From Flavobacterium palustre (GTDB taxonomy: Bacteria > Bacteroidota > Bacteroidia > Flavobacteriales > Flavobacteriaceae), in contig NZ_BMGA01000009.1 of the NCBI RefSeq assembly GCF_014639535.1, forward strand, positions 17,387-81,386: a stretch of DNA of 64,000 nt, in the 5' to 3' direction. The position numbers and the translations under genes are program-made. Shown here in pieces: positions 32,479-40,727 of this stretch. The number at the start of each line of letters is the position of its first letter. Position 1 is the first letter of the stretch. Below the pieces are notes generated by a model. That model made no database searches, was not told the DNA's origin, and worked only from the letters and a program-made list of their open reading frames with translations.

Positions 32479-33945
32479 TTACAATGGTTTTTTCTTGTCT
32501 TTGTCGTCTTTAGAATCGTTTTTAAAACCAATGAGTTTGCGGTATTTGGTTTCGGTTTCTTCGAGTTCTTCTTCCATTTTTTTGTATTTGCTAATGTCTT
32601 TGATGGTAATAACAGCAGCAACTATATTGTTGTCCTGGTCAACTAAAGGACGACCGCTAATTAAAACCCTTCTTTTTTCGCGGGCAACAGGATCCCAAAG
32701 TACTAAATCGACATCATCGGTAATTTCGCCATTAAAGGCACGTTCCATGGGTAAATTTTGAGCGGGAAATATGGTTTTTTCATCAGGGAAATAGAGTTCG
32801 AAGTGAGTGGTTAAATCGGTTGAGATTTTATCGTCTTCTTCAATTCCAAAAATATCATTGGCTATATAATTTGCCAGAACCACTTTTTTATCAGCATTGG
32901 CAACAATAACGCCTTCGCCAATATTTTCGACAATCACACGTAATTTTTCTTCGTTTTCATAGAGTTCTTCAACCGCTTTTTGTTGTTCCATTTCAAGAGC
33001 TATTTGTTCGGTAATATCACGGGCAGCCGAATAAATAATCCCTTCTTTTAAATCAATACTGCTATTCCAGTCCAGCCATCGGTAGGTGCCGTCTTTATGG
33101 CGTACCCGGTTTTTAAAGCTCACCACCGTGTTTCCTTTAAGTATTTGAGTCAATACTTCATCAGATGTGGGACGATCTTCAGGGTGCGTCAAATCCATGA
33201 ATTTTATTTCGTCCATGTCTTTTTGTGTATAACCCAGGGTGTTTGTAAATGCAGTGTTAATTTTGATGAAATGATCGTTTTTGGCAACCGTAAAAATATC
33301 AAAGGACATATTGAAAAAAGCGTCCGTAGCTTTTAGAGAATCTTCCAGTTTTTTTCTTTCGGTAATATCTGTCGAAATGCCTCCGATAGCGTAAATTCTT
33401 CCCGTTTCGTCATACAAAGGGAATTTAACCGCAATATAGGTGTGGATTCCGTCTTTTTGCGGAATGGTTTCTTCTGATTTTAATTCGATTAATTTCTTAG
33501 CCACTTCTAAATCCGAATTTCGATAGGTTTCGGCAATTTCTTTCGGGAGAAAATCCTGATCGGTTTTACCAATGATTTTATCATTGGCTATGCCAAATAA
33601 TTCGCCAAAATTTTTATTGACTAACAGGTATTCTCCGTTTAGTTTCTTGATGGCTATAGGATTTGAAGTATTATCAATAATTGACTGAAGCAATTGTTTG
33701 TTTTGTTCCAATAGTTTTTGGGCTGTTTCTTTAGCTTTTAATTGGCTTCGTATAATAAAATAAACAACAACCAATAGAATTACAGAAAGTATCAATAGAG
33801 AGATTGCAATTACCTCCAGTTTACTGTCAAGAGTGCTGTCGCGTTCCGGATTGATTCGGACTAAGAAAATCCATGCGGCCGCAATAATAACCATTACATT
33901 AATTATAAATCCCAGAAATATTTTTTTTTCGAAAGAGATGTTCAT
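32479..33945 (-). CDS. Membrane protein with three PAS domains and no output domain
   Basis: A 488-residue protein with two membrane segments (about 8-29 and 46-66), a short coiled linker, then three PAS/PAC units (about 82-196, 205-318 and 335-455), each ending in the ITE or IS-type linker (GGISTDITERKKLE; AARDITEQIALE; TIKDISKYKKME). It ends at YRKLIGFKNDSK plus a lysine/aspartate tail, with no HisKA, HATPase, GGDEF, EAL or HTH domain. Either it is a sensor that acts through partners or it is a truncated sensor kinase. No response regulator is adjacent. Confidence 0.85.
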   Translation of the reverse strand: MNISFEKKIFLGFIINVMVIIAAAWIFLVRINPERDSTLDSKLEVIAISLLILSVILLVVVYFIIRSQLKAKETAQKLLEQNKQLLQSIIDNTSNPIAIKKLNGEYLLVNKNFGELFGIANDKIIGKTDQDFLPKEIAETYRNSDLEVAKKLIELKSEETIPQKDGIHTYIAVKFPLYDETGRIYAIGGISTDITERKKLEDSLKATDAFFNMSFDIFTVAKNDHFIKINTAFTNTLGYTQKDMDEIKFMDLTHPEDRPTSDEVLTQILKGNTVVSFKNRVRHKDGTYRWLDWNSSIDLKEGIIYSAARDITEQIALEMEQQKAVEELYENEEKLRVIVENIGEGVIVANADKKVVLANYIANDIFGIEEDDKISTDLTTHFELYFPDEKTIFPAQNLPMERAFNGEITDDVDLVLWDPVAREKRRVLISGRPLVDQDNNIVAAVITIKDISKYKKMEEELEETETKYRKLIGFKNDSKDDKDKKKPL

Positions 33946-34022
33946 GGCTTTCTGATTTTTGGTTGGTTACAAATATCTTTTTGCTCAGTGAAAGTTAGTG
34001 AATAAACTCCAAAAAGATAATT

Positions 34023-35918
34023 TTAAGTTTTCGATTTTTCAAACCGCATGAGGTTCAGGCTGAATAAGATGACGATTAATGTTACTCCTACATCGGCAGC
34101 TATGGCCAGTGCCAGATTACTAATACCAAAAACAGCAAGCAGAACAAAAATAAACTTGGTTATAATAGCACCCAGAGTATTCATTTTGATTTGTTTCATG
34201 GTTTTTTTGCTCAACCGGATTAAAAAAGGAATTAATGAAAGCTGATCGTTCATTAAAGCAATATTGGCGGTTTCTATAGCAGTATCACTTCCCGCAGTTC
34301 CCATAGCAATTCCTACGGTGCTTATTGCCAGTGCCGGGGCATCGTTAATTCCGTCGCCTACCATAGCAACTTTGTCGTATTGTTGTAATAAAGCTTTTAT
34401 TTCTTCTGATTTTTCTTCCGGAAGTAAGCCGCCAAATACTTTTGTGATACCTACTTGTCGGGCTATGTAATGTGCCGCTTTTTCGCTGTCGCCGGTAAGC
34501 ATAATTACATCAATATTTTGTTCCTGCAGTTGTTGTATGGCTGTTACACTGTCAGGCTTAATTTTGTCGGTAAGACCAATAATTCCCACAACGCCTTTCC
34601 CAAAACTAATCACCACACTGGTTTTTCCTTCGGAGGCCAGTTGTGCCTCAATTGCTTCCACTTCAGTAGAAATTTCATGGTATTCTCTAATAAATTCGAG
34701 TTTACCTACCAGAACACTGTCGGTTTGACAAACTTCGCATTTTGCTGTTGCGCCTTTTCCAATAATGCTTTTAAAATCTTTAGCGGTATGTGGTTCAAAA
34801 CCTTCAGCTCTGGTTGCTGTAATTATGGCCTGAGCCAATGGATGTTCAGAAAATAGTTCCGCACCCGATACACAGGAAAGCAAATCTTTTCGGCTCGTTC
34901 CTATCAAAGGAAAAACATCTGAAACTACAGGAGTTCCATAAGTTATGGTTCGGGTTTTATCTACGGCTATTGCTTTGATTTCGGCTAAGGCTTCAATGTA
35001 TTTTCCGCCTTTTACCAAAGCACCTTTTGCAGAAGCGTTTCCAATAGCAGCATAAATAGCAACCGGAGTTGATATAACTAAAGCGCAGGGACAGGCAATA
35101 ACCAATAATGTAATGGCTTGTTTTAGCCAATGGTTGAGATCCTGATGCAGTAAAAAAACAGGAACAACAAAAATCAATAACGCCAATCCAATAATAACAG
35201 GAGTGTATAATTTAGAAAAGCGTTGGATGAATTTTTGAGTTTCGCTTTTAGCTGCTCCGGCTTCAAATGTGAGTTGGATAATTTTTGCAAAAGTAGTATC
35301 ATTTGAAAGTTTGGTAGTTTTAATTTCGATGAATCCATTGGTATTAAGAGTCCCTGCAAAAACTGAATCTCCTACTTGTTTTTCTTTAGCAATTGGTTCT
35401 CCGGTAATAGCCGATTCGTCTATCAGGCTTTCGCCAAAAGTGATTTGACCATCCAGTGGAATAATATTTCCGGACTTGATTTGGATGACAGTCCCTATCT
35501 CAATTTGGTTGATAGGAACTTCTTTATTGGCTTTTTTTACAAATGCGGTTTTAGGAACACTTTTAATTAATTCGTCTAATGCTGATTTTGAATTTTCCAG
35601 TCCAATATCTTCCAGCCGTTCGCCCAAAACGTACAATACAATAACAACAGCAGCCTCGGGATATTGACCCAGATATAAGGCAGCAATAACTGCAATTGTC
35701 ATCAGTAAATTGATGCTGCTAAAGTTGAGTTTGACGAGTGATTGAAGTCCGTTAAGAATCACTTTATGCCCGATAGCAATAATAAAAGTACAAAAAATAA
35801 ACGGCGCATAAGGCATAGGCAAATGAATTCCTAAAAGCGATAATATTTCTAAAACAACAACAATACCAACAGCTAGTAGCAAAAAAACAAACTTTTTATC
35901 TTTAAAAGGTAGGTTCAT
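34023..35918 (-). CDS. P1B-type heavy-metal translocating ATPase (CPC type)
   Basis: A 631-residue metal pump with no N-terminal HMA domain and no histidine-rich tail. TGEP (172-175), the membrane CPC (276-278, IACPCALV), the P1B SEHPLA motif and GDGINDAPALA are all present. CPC with SEHP suggests the Zn/Cd/Pb or Cu classes; the residues I can see do not decide between them. The phosphorylation motif reads DKTRT (Asp320) instead of the near-universal DKTGT, from a CGA codon one base away from GGA. The rest of the gene is intact, so a lineage variant is more likely than decay. It is monocistronic, on the minus strand. Confidence 0.92.
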   Translation of the reverse strand: MNLPFKDKKFVFLLLAVGIVVVLEILSLLGIHLPMPYAPFIFCTFIIAIGHKVILNGLQSLVKLNFSSINLLMTIAVIAALYLGQYPEAAVVIVLYVLGERLEDIGLENSKSALDELIKSVPKTAFVKKANKEVPINQIEIGTVIQIKSGNIIPLDGQITFGESLIDESAITGEPIAKEKQVGDSVFAGTLNTNGFIEIKTTKLSNDTTFAKIIQLTFEAGAAKSETQKFIQRFSKLYTPVIIGLALLIFVVPVFLLHQDLNHWLKQAITLLVIACPCALVISTPVAIYAAIGNASAKGALVKGGKYIEALAEIKAIAVDKTRTITYGTPVVSDVFPLIGTSRKDLLSCVSGAELFSEHPLAQAIITATRAEGFEPHTAKDFKSIIGKGATAKCEVCQTDSVLVGKLEFIREYHEISTEVEAIEAQLASEGKTSVVISFGKGVVGIIGLTDKIKPDSVTAIQQLQEQNIDVIMLTGDSEKAAHYIARQVGITKVFGGLLPEEKSEEIKALLQQYDKVAMVGDGINDAPALAISTVGIAMGTAGSDTAIETANIALMNDQLSLIPFLIRLSKKTMKQIKMNTLGAIITKFIFVLLAVFGISNLALAIAADVGVTLIVILFSLNLMRFEKSKT

Positions 35919-36228
35919 AAGAGTATTTTTTTTCGAAAACTAATTTTTAGATTGGGTGGTTTTTTACTTTTTTTAGCCTGATAAATAACAGTTTTTATTC
36001 AAAAAAGCATTGTATATTAAATTTACTGAAAATTTGCCTGATGCTGTTTGGCTTTAGTAAAATCTTAAGATTATAACCGACAAAATGCCCGAGATGTGAA
36101 AAAGTTTGCGAACTTTGCGCTAAAATTACAGATATGAAATCGCCACTAAGAATAAGTTTGCGCAAGCAAAGACTGCTAAGTAAAAAGGCGATAACCTATA
36201 TAACCGCTAAAAAATAAATTTTACATAT
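35919..36228. other. 310-bp intergenic region with repeat-like words
   Basis: No gene is seen. The region 36102-36129 contains TTTGCG-AACTTTGCGCTAAAATTA, related to the inverted repeat at 5368-5459. ATCGCC (36139-36144) faces GGCGAT (36187-36192) around a stretch with the small palindrome TTTGCGCAAGCAAA, suggesting a folded RNA or a repeat relic. Confidence 0.45.
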
Positions 36229-36669
36229 ATGAAAATAAACCTTAAAAACGGAATTGATAAGCTCATTTTCGGGATGAAACAAAAAGATGTCACTGCCGTT
36301 TATGGAACTCCGGACAGAAATTATAAAGACGAAGATGATAATGTGATTTTTGTGTATAATAAATTTAAAATGCGTTTGACTTTTTATAAAGACGAAGATT
36401 TTAAATTTGGTTATGTTGTTGTTTCCGGGGCTGATTTGGAATTATTTGGCAATAAATTAATCGGCAGAAATATTAAAGACGTAAAGAAAGATTTAGCTCA
36501 AAAAAACATTACTAAATTCACACAGGAGGAGTTTGATACTTTTGAGAATTACTTTAACGAAGAAAATTGGTTGTTGTTACAAACCGAGTTTGAAGAAGTG
36601 GTCAAGGTTGAGGTAGGCGCCATTATCAATAATAAAGATGAATTTGACTGGAAGTTTGGTAAAAAATAA
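36229..36669 (+). CDS. Protein of unknown function (146 aa)
   Basis: A 146-residue soluble, charged protein without signal peptide or membrane segment. It begins MKINLKNGIDKLIFGMKQKDVTAVYGTPDR, a pattern reminiscent of small proteins that open with an SmpA/OmlA-like 'FGM---DV---YG-PD' turn, and continues with beta-rich YVVVSGADLELFG. I cannot assign a function. It is monocistronic, ended by the terminator at 36688, and convergent with the next minus-strand pair. Confidence 0.7.
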   Translation: MKINLKNGIDKLIFGMKQKDVTAVYGTPDRNYKDEDDNVIFVYNKFKMRLTFYKDEDFKFGYVVVSGADLELFGNKLIGRNIKDVKKDLAQKNITKFTQEEFDTFENYFNEENWLLLQTEFEEVVKVEVGAIINNKDEFDWKFGKK

Positions 36670-36687
36670 TGCCTGATTTTAAAAATC

Positions 36688-36724
36688 AAAGCCCTTTAAT
36701 TCTCTGGAATCAAAGGGCTTTTTT
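36688..36724. terminator. Bidirectional terminator
   Basis: AAAGCCCTTT (36688-36697) pairs with AAAGGGCTTT (36712-36721), with a T run to 36724. It lies between the convergent genes ending at 36669 and 36745. Confidence 0.85.
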
Positions 36725-36744
36725 GTATGCTGAAATTGTTTTTT

Positions 36745-37059
36745 TTACTGTTTTAATTCTGTTTTTTTTTCAAGGTTAATTTTGGATAAATCCACTAAAT
36801 TCAGGAAAGATTTAGCATATTTATTAGCAATGGGTTCCAGAATTTCTTCGACATTAGTGTTTCGGTTTTTCTTAATCAGTTTTGATAAATTCAAACTTAG
36901 CTGTCTTTGAAAGCGTTTGAATTCACGGTCAAATTTGGGATAATCTTCGGGTTTTAAGTTTTTTTTCTGCTCATTAAATGAGGTTTTTTCAATCAAACTT
37001 TTTTTGTGAATTAAGAATAGTTTCTCGCATTCCTGAGAAAAAAAATCTTGAATACTCAT
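36745..37059 (-). CDS. Small helical protein of unknown function (104 aa)
   Basis: A 104-residue, highly charged, all-helical-looking soluble protein (lysine and glutamate rich, MSIQDFFSQECEKLFLIHKK...). No known domain is seen. Its ATG overlaps the stop codon of the gene before it by four bases (ATGA), so the two are translationally coupled and likely work together. Confidence 0.65.
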   Translation of the reverse strand: MSIQDFFSQECEKLFLIHKKSLIEKTSFNEQKKNLKPEDYPKFDREFKRFQRQLSLNLSKLIKKNRNTNVEEILEPIANKYAKSFLNLVDLSKINLEKKTELKQ

Positions 37060-37454
37060 ACTTTTCTTTTTTTAAGAATATTTTTGAAATGATTAGCGAT
37101 GAAAAAGAAAGAGCTTTTACCAATTAAAACCGCCTTTTTCTTTTTTACTTTTTTATGCAGATGCTGATTTTTTTTAGATTCTTCCGATTTTCTTATTTCG
37201 GTTTCTTCCTTTTTTTTCAAATGTTCAAACCAACCACCATTTTCAACAATGTTTTTTCCAAATTCGGTGATGTAACACCTGTTGTTTTCTATTGTAATCA
37301 GGTTTTCTTTTTCCATAAACTGAAAAAGTTCCATTATTTTACCTAATTTTTTTCCACTGTTATCCTTGAACTCTGAAAATTTCAAAGATTGGTTTTTGGA
37401 TGAAAACAGCAATTTCAGGTTGATGTCTATTATTTCATTTACTTGATAAAACAT
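37056..37454 (-). CDS. Small winged-helix-like basic protein (132 aa)
   Basis: A 132-residue protein. The first 75 residues look like a winged-helix fold (IMELFQFMEKENLITIENNRCYITEFGKNIVENGGWFEHL), where the CYITEFGKNIVENGGW motif is common in small Bacteroidota proteins that join such a domain to a membrane segment. Here the C-terminal part is strongly basic (KKVKKKKAVLIGKSS) with only a weak hydrophobic stretch (FFFIAN). It is coupled to the 104-residue gene by a four-base overlap. DNA binding is possible but not shown. Confidence 0.65.
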   Translation of the reverse strand: MFYQVNEIIDINLKLLFSSKNQSLKFSEFKDNSGKKLGKIMELFQFMEKENLITIENNRCYITEFGKNIVENGGWFEHLKKKEETEIRKSEESKKNQHLHKKVKKKKAVLIGKSSFFFIANHFKNILKKRKV

Positions 37455-37633
37455 GAGCTTATAAAATTGATTTTTATAATATATTACAGCAGTTCTTCAA
37501 GATAGTTCCAAAATGGGGGGTTAATAGCAGTTTTTGAAAAACTCAGAATATTTTTTCAAATATATAAAAAATAACTTCGTTTAGGTAAGAAAAATAACTT
37601 ATTTTTTTAATACAAATAGTTGTTGGGTAAAAA

Positions 37634-37668
37634 AAATCCGATTGACTTGAGAAGGCAATCGGATTTTA
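37634..37668 (-). terminator. Terminator of the PPIase gene
   Basis: Read on the minus strand, AAAATCCGATTG pairs with CAATCGGATTTT and is followed by further T, 12 bases after the stop of the gene ending at 37680. Confidence 0.8.
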
Positions 37669-37679
37669 AAGTGTTGTTT

Positions 37680-38834
37680 TTATTTTGTTGGAGCTTGTTT
37701 GTCAAAAATTTCAAGTTCGAATATCAAAGTTGCATTTGGCGGAATCACTCCACCTGCTCCGCTTTCGCCATAAGCTAATTTTGAAGGGATATAAGCAATC
37801 ATTTTATCTCCAAAAGAAAGTAAATTGATGGCTTCGATAAATCCGGGAATCATACCGTCTTTTTTTCCTATTTCAAACGGAAAAGGATTGTAACCTCCTT
37901 GCATGGCTCGCATTTCGTTGAATTTGTCGTAGGATTTAGCTACCGATTCAAGGCTGCTGTCAAATAAGTTTCCGTCTTCAAAAAAGCCGGAATAATGGAA
38001 ATATACGGTGGTTCCCGCAGCTGGTTTAGCACCGTTTCCTTTTTGTGTTATTTTGTACACTAAACCGGAAGGAGTAGTAGTAGCGCCGGTTTTTTGATTG
38101 TTCAAATATGCTACTTTTTCAGCATTCAAAGCTGCTATTTTTTCTTTTTTAATTTTTTCAGCTGCTGCTTTAGCTTCGGCTTCTTTTCTTTCTTCTTCGG
38201 CTTTGTTGTTGTAATAGTTAGCAAAAACTTTTTGGGCATTGAATTTTTTTGCCAAAGTTCCTTTTTGAGTAATAGTGATGTTTTTGATTACATCATCCTG
38301 GACAATTTTATTCACAACATCCATTCCTTCTACAACGTGTCCAAAGATGGTGTGTTTGCCGTTTAACCAGGGTGTATCTTTGTGGGTGATAAAAAACTGA
38401 CTTCCATTGGTTTTTGGTCCGGAATTGGCCATCGCCAAAATTCCGCCTTTGTCAAATTTTAACTCAGGAATGAATTCGTCTTTAAAAGAATAACCTGTTC
38501 CTCCTGCACCGGTTCCTTGCGGATCACCACCCTGAATCATGAAATCACTAATAACGCGGTGAAATTTTAAACCATCAAAAAAGGGTTTTCCTTTCAGTTT
38601 GCTGTCGGTTACAAATTCGTTTTTGCCTTGAGCAAGACTGATAAAATTGGCAACTGTAACAGGTGTTTTTTCAAATTCTAATTGTAAAACAATGGCTCCT
38701 TTACTGGTGTTAATGGTTGCAAAAATACCGTCCTCTTTTACAGGAGTTGTTTTTTTTACTGCTTTTTTAGAAGTTTCCTGAGCCTGAACCGTAAATAAAG
38801 CAAAAAATGCTAAAAATAATATTCTAAATTTCAT
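37680..38834 (-). CDS. Periplasmic peptidyl-prolyl isomerase, cyclophilin-FKBP fusion 1
   Basis: A 384-residue secreted protein (signal peptide ending VQAQ) that joins two unrelated prolyl-isomerase folds. The cyclophilin domain (about 37-190) has FHRVISDFMIQGGDPQGTG (catalytic Arg93), NSGPKTNGSQFFIT and WLNGKHTIFG. A lysine/alanine/glutamate coiled linker (about 205-248) leads to an FKBP domain (about 252-383) with GTTVYFHYSGFFEDGNLFDSS (split) and IPSKLAYGESGAGGVIPPNATLIFELE. Such dual-family isomerases are known from a few bacteria, including a Flavobacterium, and protists. A likely role is folding of envelope or secreted proteins. It is followed upstream by a second fusion gene of the same design. 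Confidence 0.92.
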   Translation of the reverse strand: MKFRILFLAFFALFTVQAQETSKKAVKKTTPVKEDGIFATINTSKGAIVLQLEFEKTPVTVANFISLAQGKNEFVTDSKLKGKPFFDGLKFHRVISDFMIQGGDPQGTGAGGTGYSFKDEFIPELKFDKGGILAMANSGPKTNGSQFFITHKDTPWLNGKHTIFGHVVEGMDVVNKIVQDDVIKNITITQKGTLAKKFNAQKVFANYYNNKAEEERKEAEAKAAAEKIKKEKIAALNAEKVAYLNNQKTGATTTPSGLVYKITQKGNGAKPAAGTTVYFHYSGFFEDGNLFDSSLESVAKSYDKFNEMRAMQGGYNPFPFEIGKKDGMIPGFIEAINLLSFGDKMIAYIPSKLAYGESGAGGVIPPNATLIFELEIFDKQAPTK

Positions 38835-38871
38835 TGGTTTTGCGTTTTTCTAATAGTTGTATTTAAAATTA

Positions 38872-39987
38872 TTAGGGATTAATTAATTCAATTTCAAAAA
38901 TAAGGTTGGTGTGCGGCGGAATTACATTTCCTGCGCCTCCGGAACCATAGGCTAAATAAGATGGTATGAATAAAACGGCTTTGTCTCCAAAAGACATTTT
39001 TTCAAGACCTTCAGTAAATCCGGGAATTATGCCGTCTTTTTTTCCTACCTGAAAAGGGACTGGCTGGTAGCCGTTTTGAGCTGCACGTTGCGGATCCAAT
39101 TTTCCGAAAGCCTTTGCGACATTTTCGATAGTTGTATCAAAAAGCTCTCCATATTCTGAATAAACAGCATAATTAACATTAACCGTAGTTCCGGTAGCAG
39201 GTTTTGGACCATTTCCTTTTTGAATGATGCGATACCTTAATCCTGAAACGGTTTTGGTTGTTTTTCTTTTTAAAGCGTCAAAATAGTTAATTTTATCTAC
39301 AATTGTTTTTCCGTACTTTGCATTGTATTTTTTCTCGTTTTGCGCTTCAATGGCTTTTTGTACTTTTTGGTTTTTAGATTCGATAACAAAGTAATCATCG
39401 AATGTTTTTACCGCATTGAATTTCTTAGCCGCTTCTCCCTTGCGGATAATAGTGATGGATTTGACAGCATCGCCCTGATAAATTTCATTAACAACGTCCA
39501 TTCCGTTATTCATCACATGACCAAAAATAGTGTGTTTACCGTTCAGCCATGGGGTAGGGTTGCGTGTGATAAAAAATTGACTGCTGTTAGATGCCGGACC
39601 GTTATTAGCCATAGCCAAAACGCCTTCTTTATCAAAAATTTCATCACTGAATTCGTCTTTAAATATATAGCCGGAATTTCCTGTTCCTGTTCCTTCGGGA
39701 TCTCCGGTTTGAATTACAAATCCTTTGATGACACGGTGGAATTTTAAACCATCATAAAAAGGACGTCCTTTTCGGTATTCTGTAGCGACAAAATTATTTT
39801 TTCCCTCAGCCAGTGTAATAAAATTAGCTACAGTAATTGGGGCTTTGTGGTAATCCAGTTCAACATAAATAATCCCTTTGTTGGTTTCAATTTTAGCATA
39901 CAAACCATCTGCGAAATAATCACTTTCATTTTTACAGGAATAAAAACTAGTGATAAGAAGTAGTACAAACAGGATGCTTTTTTTCAT
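38872..39987 (-). CDS. Peptidyl-prolyl isomerase lipoprotein, cyclophilin-FKBP fusion 2
   Basis: A 371-residue paralogue of the gene 37 bases downstream, here with a lipobox (SFYSC, Cys18), so anchored in the envelope. The cyclophilin part has FHRVIKGFVIQTGDPEGTGTG, NNGPASNSSQFFIT and WLNGKHTIFGHV. The C-terminal FKBP has IPSYLAYGSGGAGNVIPPHT. The linker is shorter and less lysine-rich. With gldI next to it, three isomerase genes in a row probably form one transcription unit serving envelope protein folding and the gliding/secretion machinery. Confidence 0.92.
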   Translation of the reverse strand: MKKSILFVLLLITSFYSCKNESDYFADGLYAKIETNKGIIYVELDYHKAPITVANFITLAEGKNNFVATEYRKGRPFYDGLKFHRVIKGFVIQTGDPEGTGTGNSGYIFKDEFSDEIFDKEGVLAMANNGPASNSSQFFITRNPTPWLNGKHTIFGHVMNNGMDVVNEIYQGDAVKSITIIRKGEAAKKFNAVKTFDDYFVIESKNQKVQKAIEAQNEKKYNAKYGKTIVDKINYFDALKRKTTKTVSGLRYRIIQKGNGPKPATGTTVNVNYAVYSEYGELFDTTIENVAKAFGKLDPQRAAQNGYQPVPFQVGKKDGIIPGFTEGLEKMSFGDKAVLFIPSYLAYGSGGAGNVIPPHTNLIFEIELINP

Positions 39988-40050
39988 AATCGTTAGTCGT
40001 TTGATTTATTGCAGGGGCAATGGTGAGCTGGAATTGGACTTGTTCTGGAG

Positions 40051-40722
40051 TTATTCCTCAAGAGTATCTTTAGCTGTTGGTTTTGTTTTTACAATTGCTT
40101 TTTTTTGTTTTTTAACACTGTCGGTTTTCGCCAGACTATTTGTAATGTTTTGTTCCAATTCTTTTTTATAAACTGCTTCCGGTTTGAAGTCATTCAGTGT
40201 TACGGTGCAAATTAAAGGTTGGTTTACACCAATTTTTTTGTTGTCTCCATGATAACCATAAGCAATATGCGATGGAAAATAGAAATTTACTTTTTCATTT
40301 TTACGCATCAATTTGATTCCGTCTCTCAATCCCATCATAATGTCCTGTTTATCTACCCGATACACCTGAGGTCTCAATTCTACTTCCGAATAGATAACCG
40401 CGCCATTAAGGTCTTTTAATTCGTAGTTAAAAAACGCTACGTCACCTTTTTTTGGTGTTAAGGAGTCCAAATCGTTTTTAATTTCATACGAATACCAATA
40501 ACCTTTAGAAGAAGCAATGTAGTTGATTTTTGGATTTTTTTTAATCAAAGCTTTGATTTGGTCTTCTTCAGAAGCAATTAGTTTTTTATTTCTTTCAATA
40601 GATTTTTTCATAAAAACTCCCGAAGCTCTCGAAACAGGACGTCGGGCCTCCTGAGGTTCTTTGCAAGCGGTAAAACCTAAGCATAAAAAACAGCTTAAAA
40701 TCATAAATCGGATTGCTTTCAT
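40051..40722 (-). CDS. gldI: Gliding-motility lipoprotein GldI, FKBP-type isomerase
   Basis: A 223-residue lipoprotein (lipobox GFTAC, Cys20) with an FKBP-like domain (about 95-185; KGDVAFFNYELKDLNGAVIY and YFPSHIAYGYHGDNKKIG). GldI is needed for gliding in Flavobacterium johnsoniae. The short FKBP with a degenerate active site and the SRASGVFMKKSIERNKKLI segment fit that family. The C-terminus is rich in lysine and threonine. The gene lies 5 bases from the nrnA-like gene upstream and close to two cyclophilin-FKBP genes. The symbol rests on recognition of the sequence pattern. Confidence 0.85.
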   Translation of the reverse strand: MKAIRFMILSCFLCLGFTACKEPQEARRPVSRASGVFMKKSIERNKKLIASEEDQIKALIKKNPKINYIASSKGYWYSYEIKNDLDSLTPKKGDVAFFNYELKDLNGAVIYSEVELRPQVYRVDKQDIMMGLRDGIKLMRKNEKVNFYFPSHIAYGYHGDNKKIGVNQPLICTVTLNDFKPEAVYKKELEQNITNSLAKTDSVKKQKKAIVKTKPTAKDTLEE

Positions 40723-40727
40723 AGTAT

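Noticed and set aside
34455-34856. 133-residue frame on the plus strand within the P-type ATPase gene
   Set aside because: Antisense to a strongly conserved coding region. Its cysteine- and phenylalanine-rich composition is typical of shadow frames.
39340-39747. 135-residue frame antisense to the second cyclophilin-FKBP gene
   Set aside because: Shadow of a gene with intact cyclophilin motifs.
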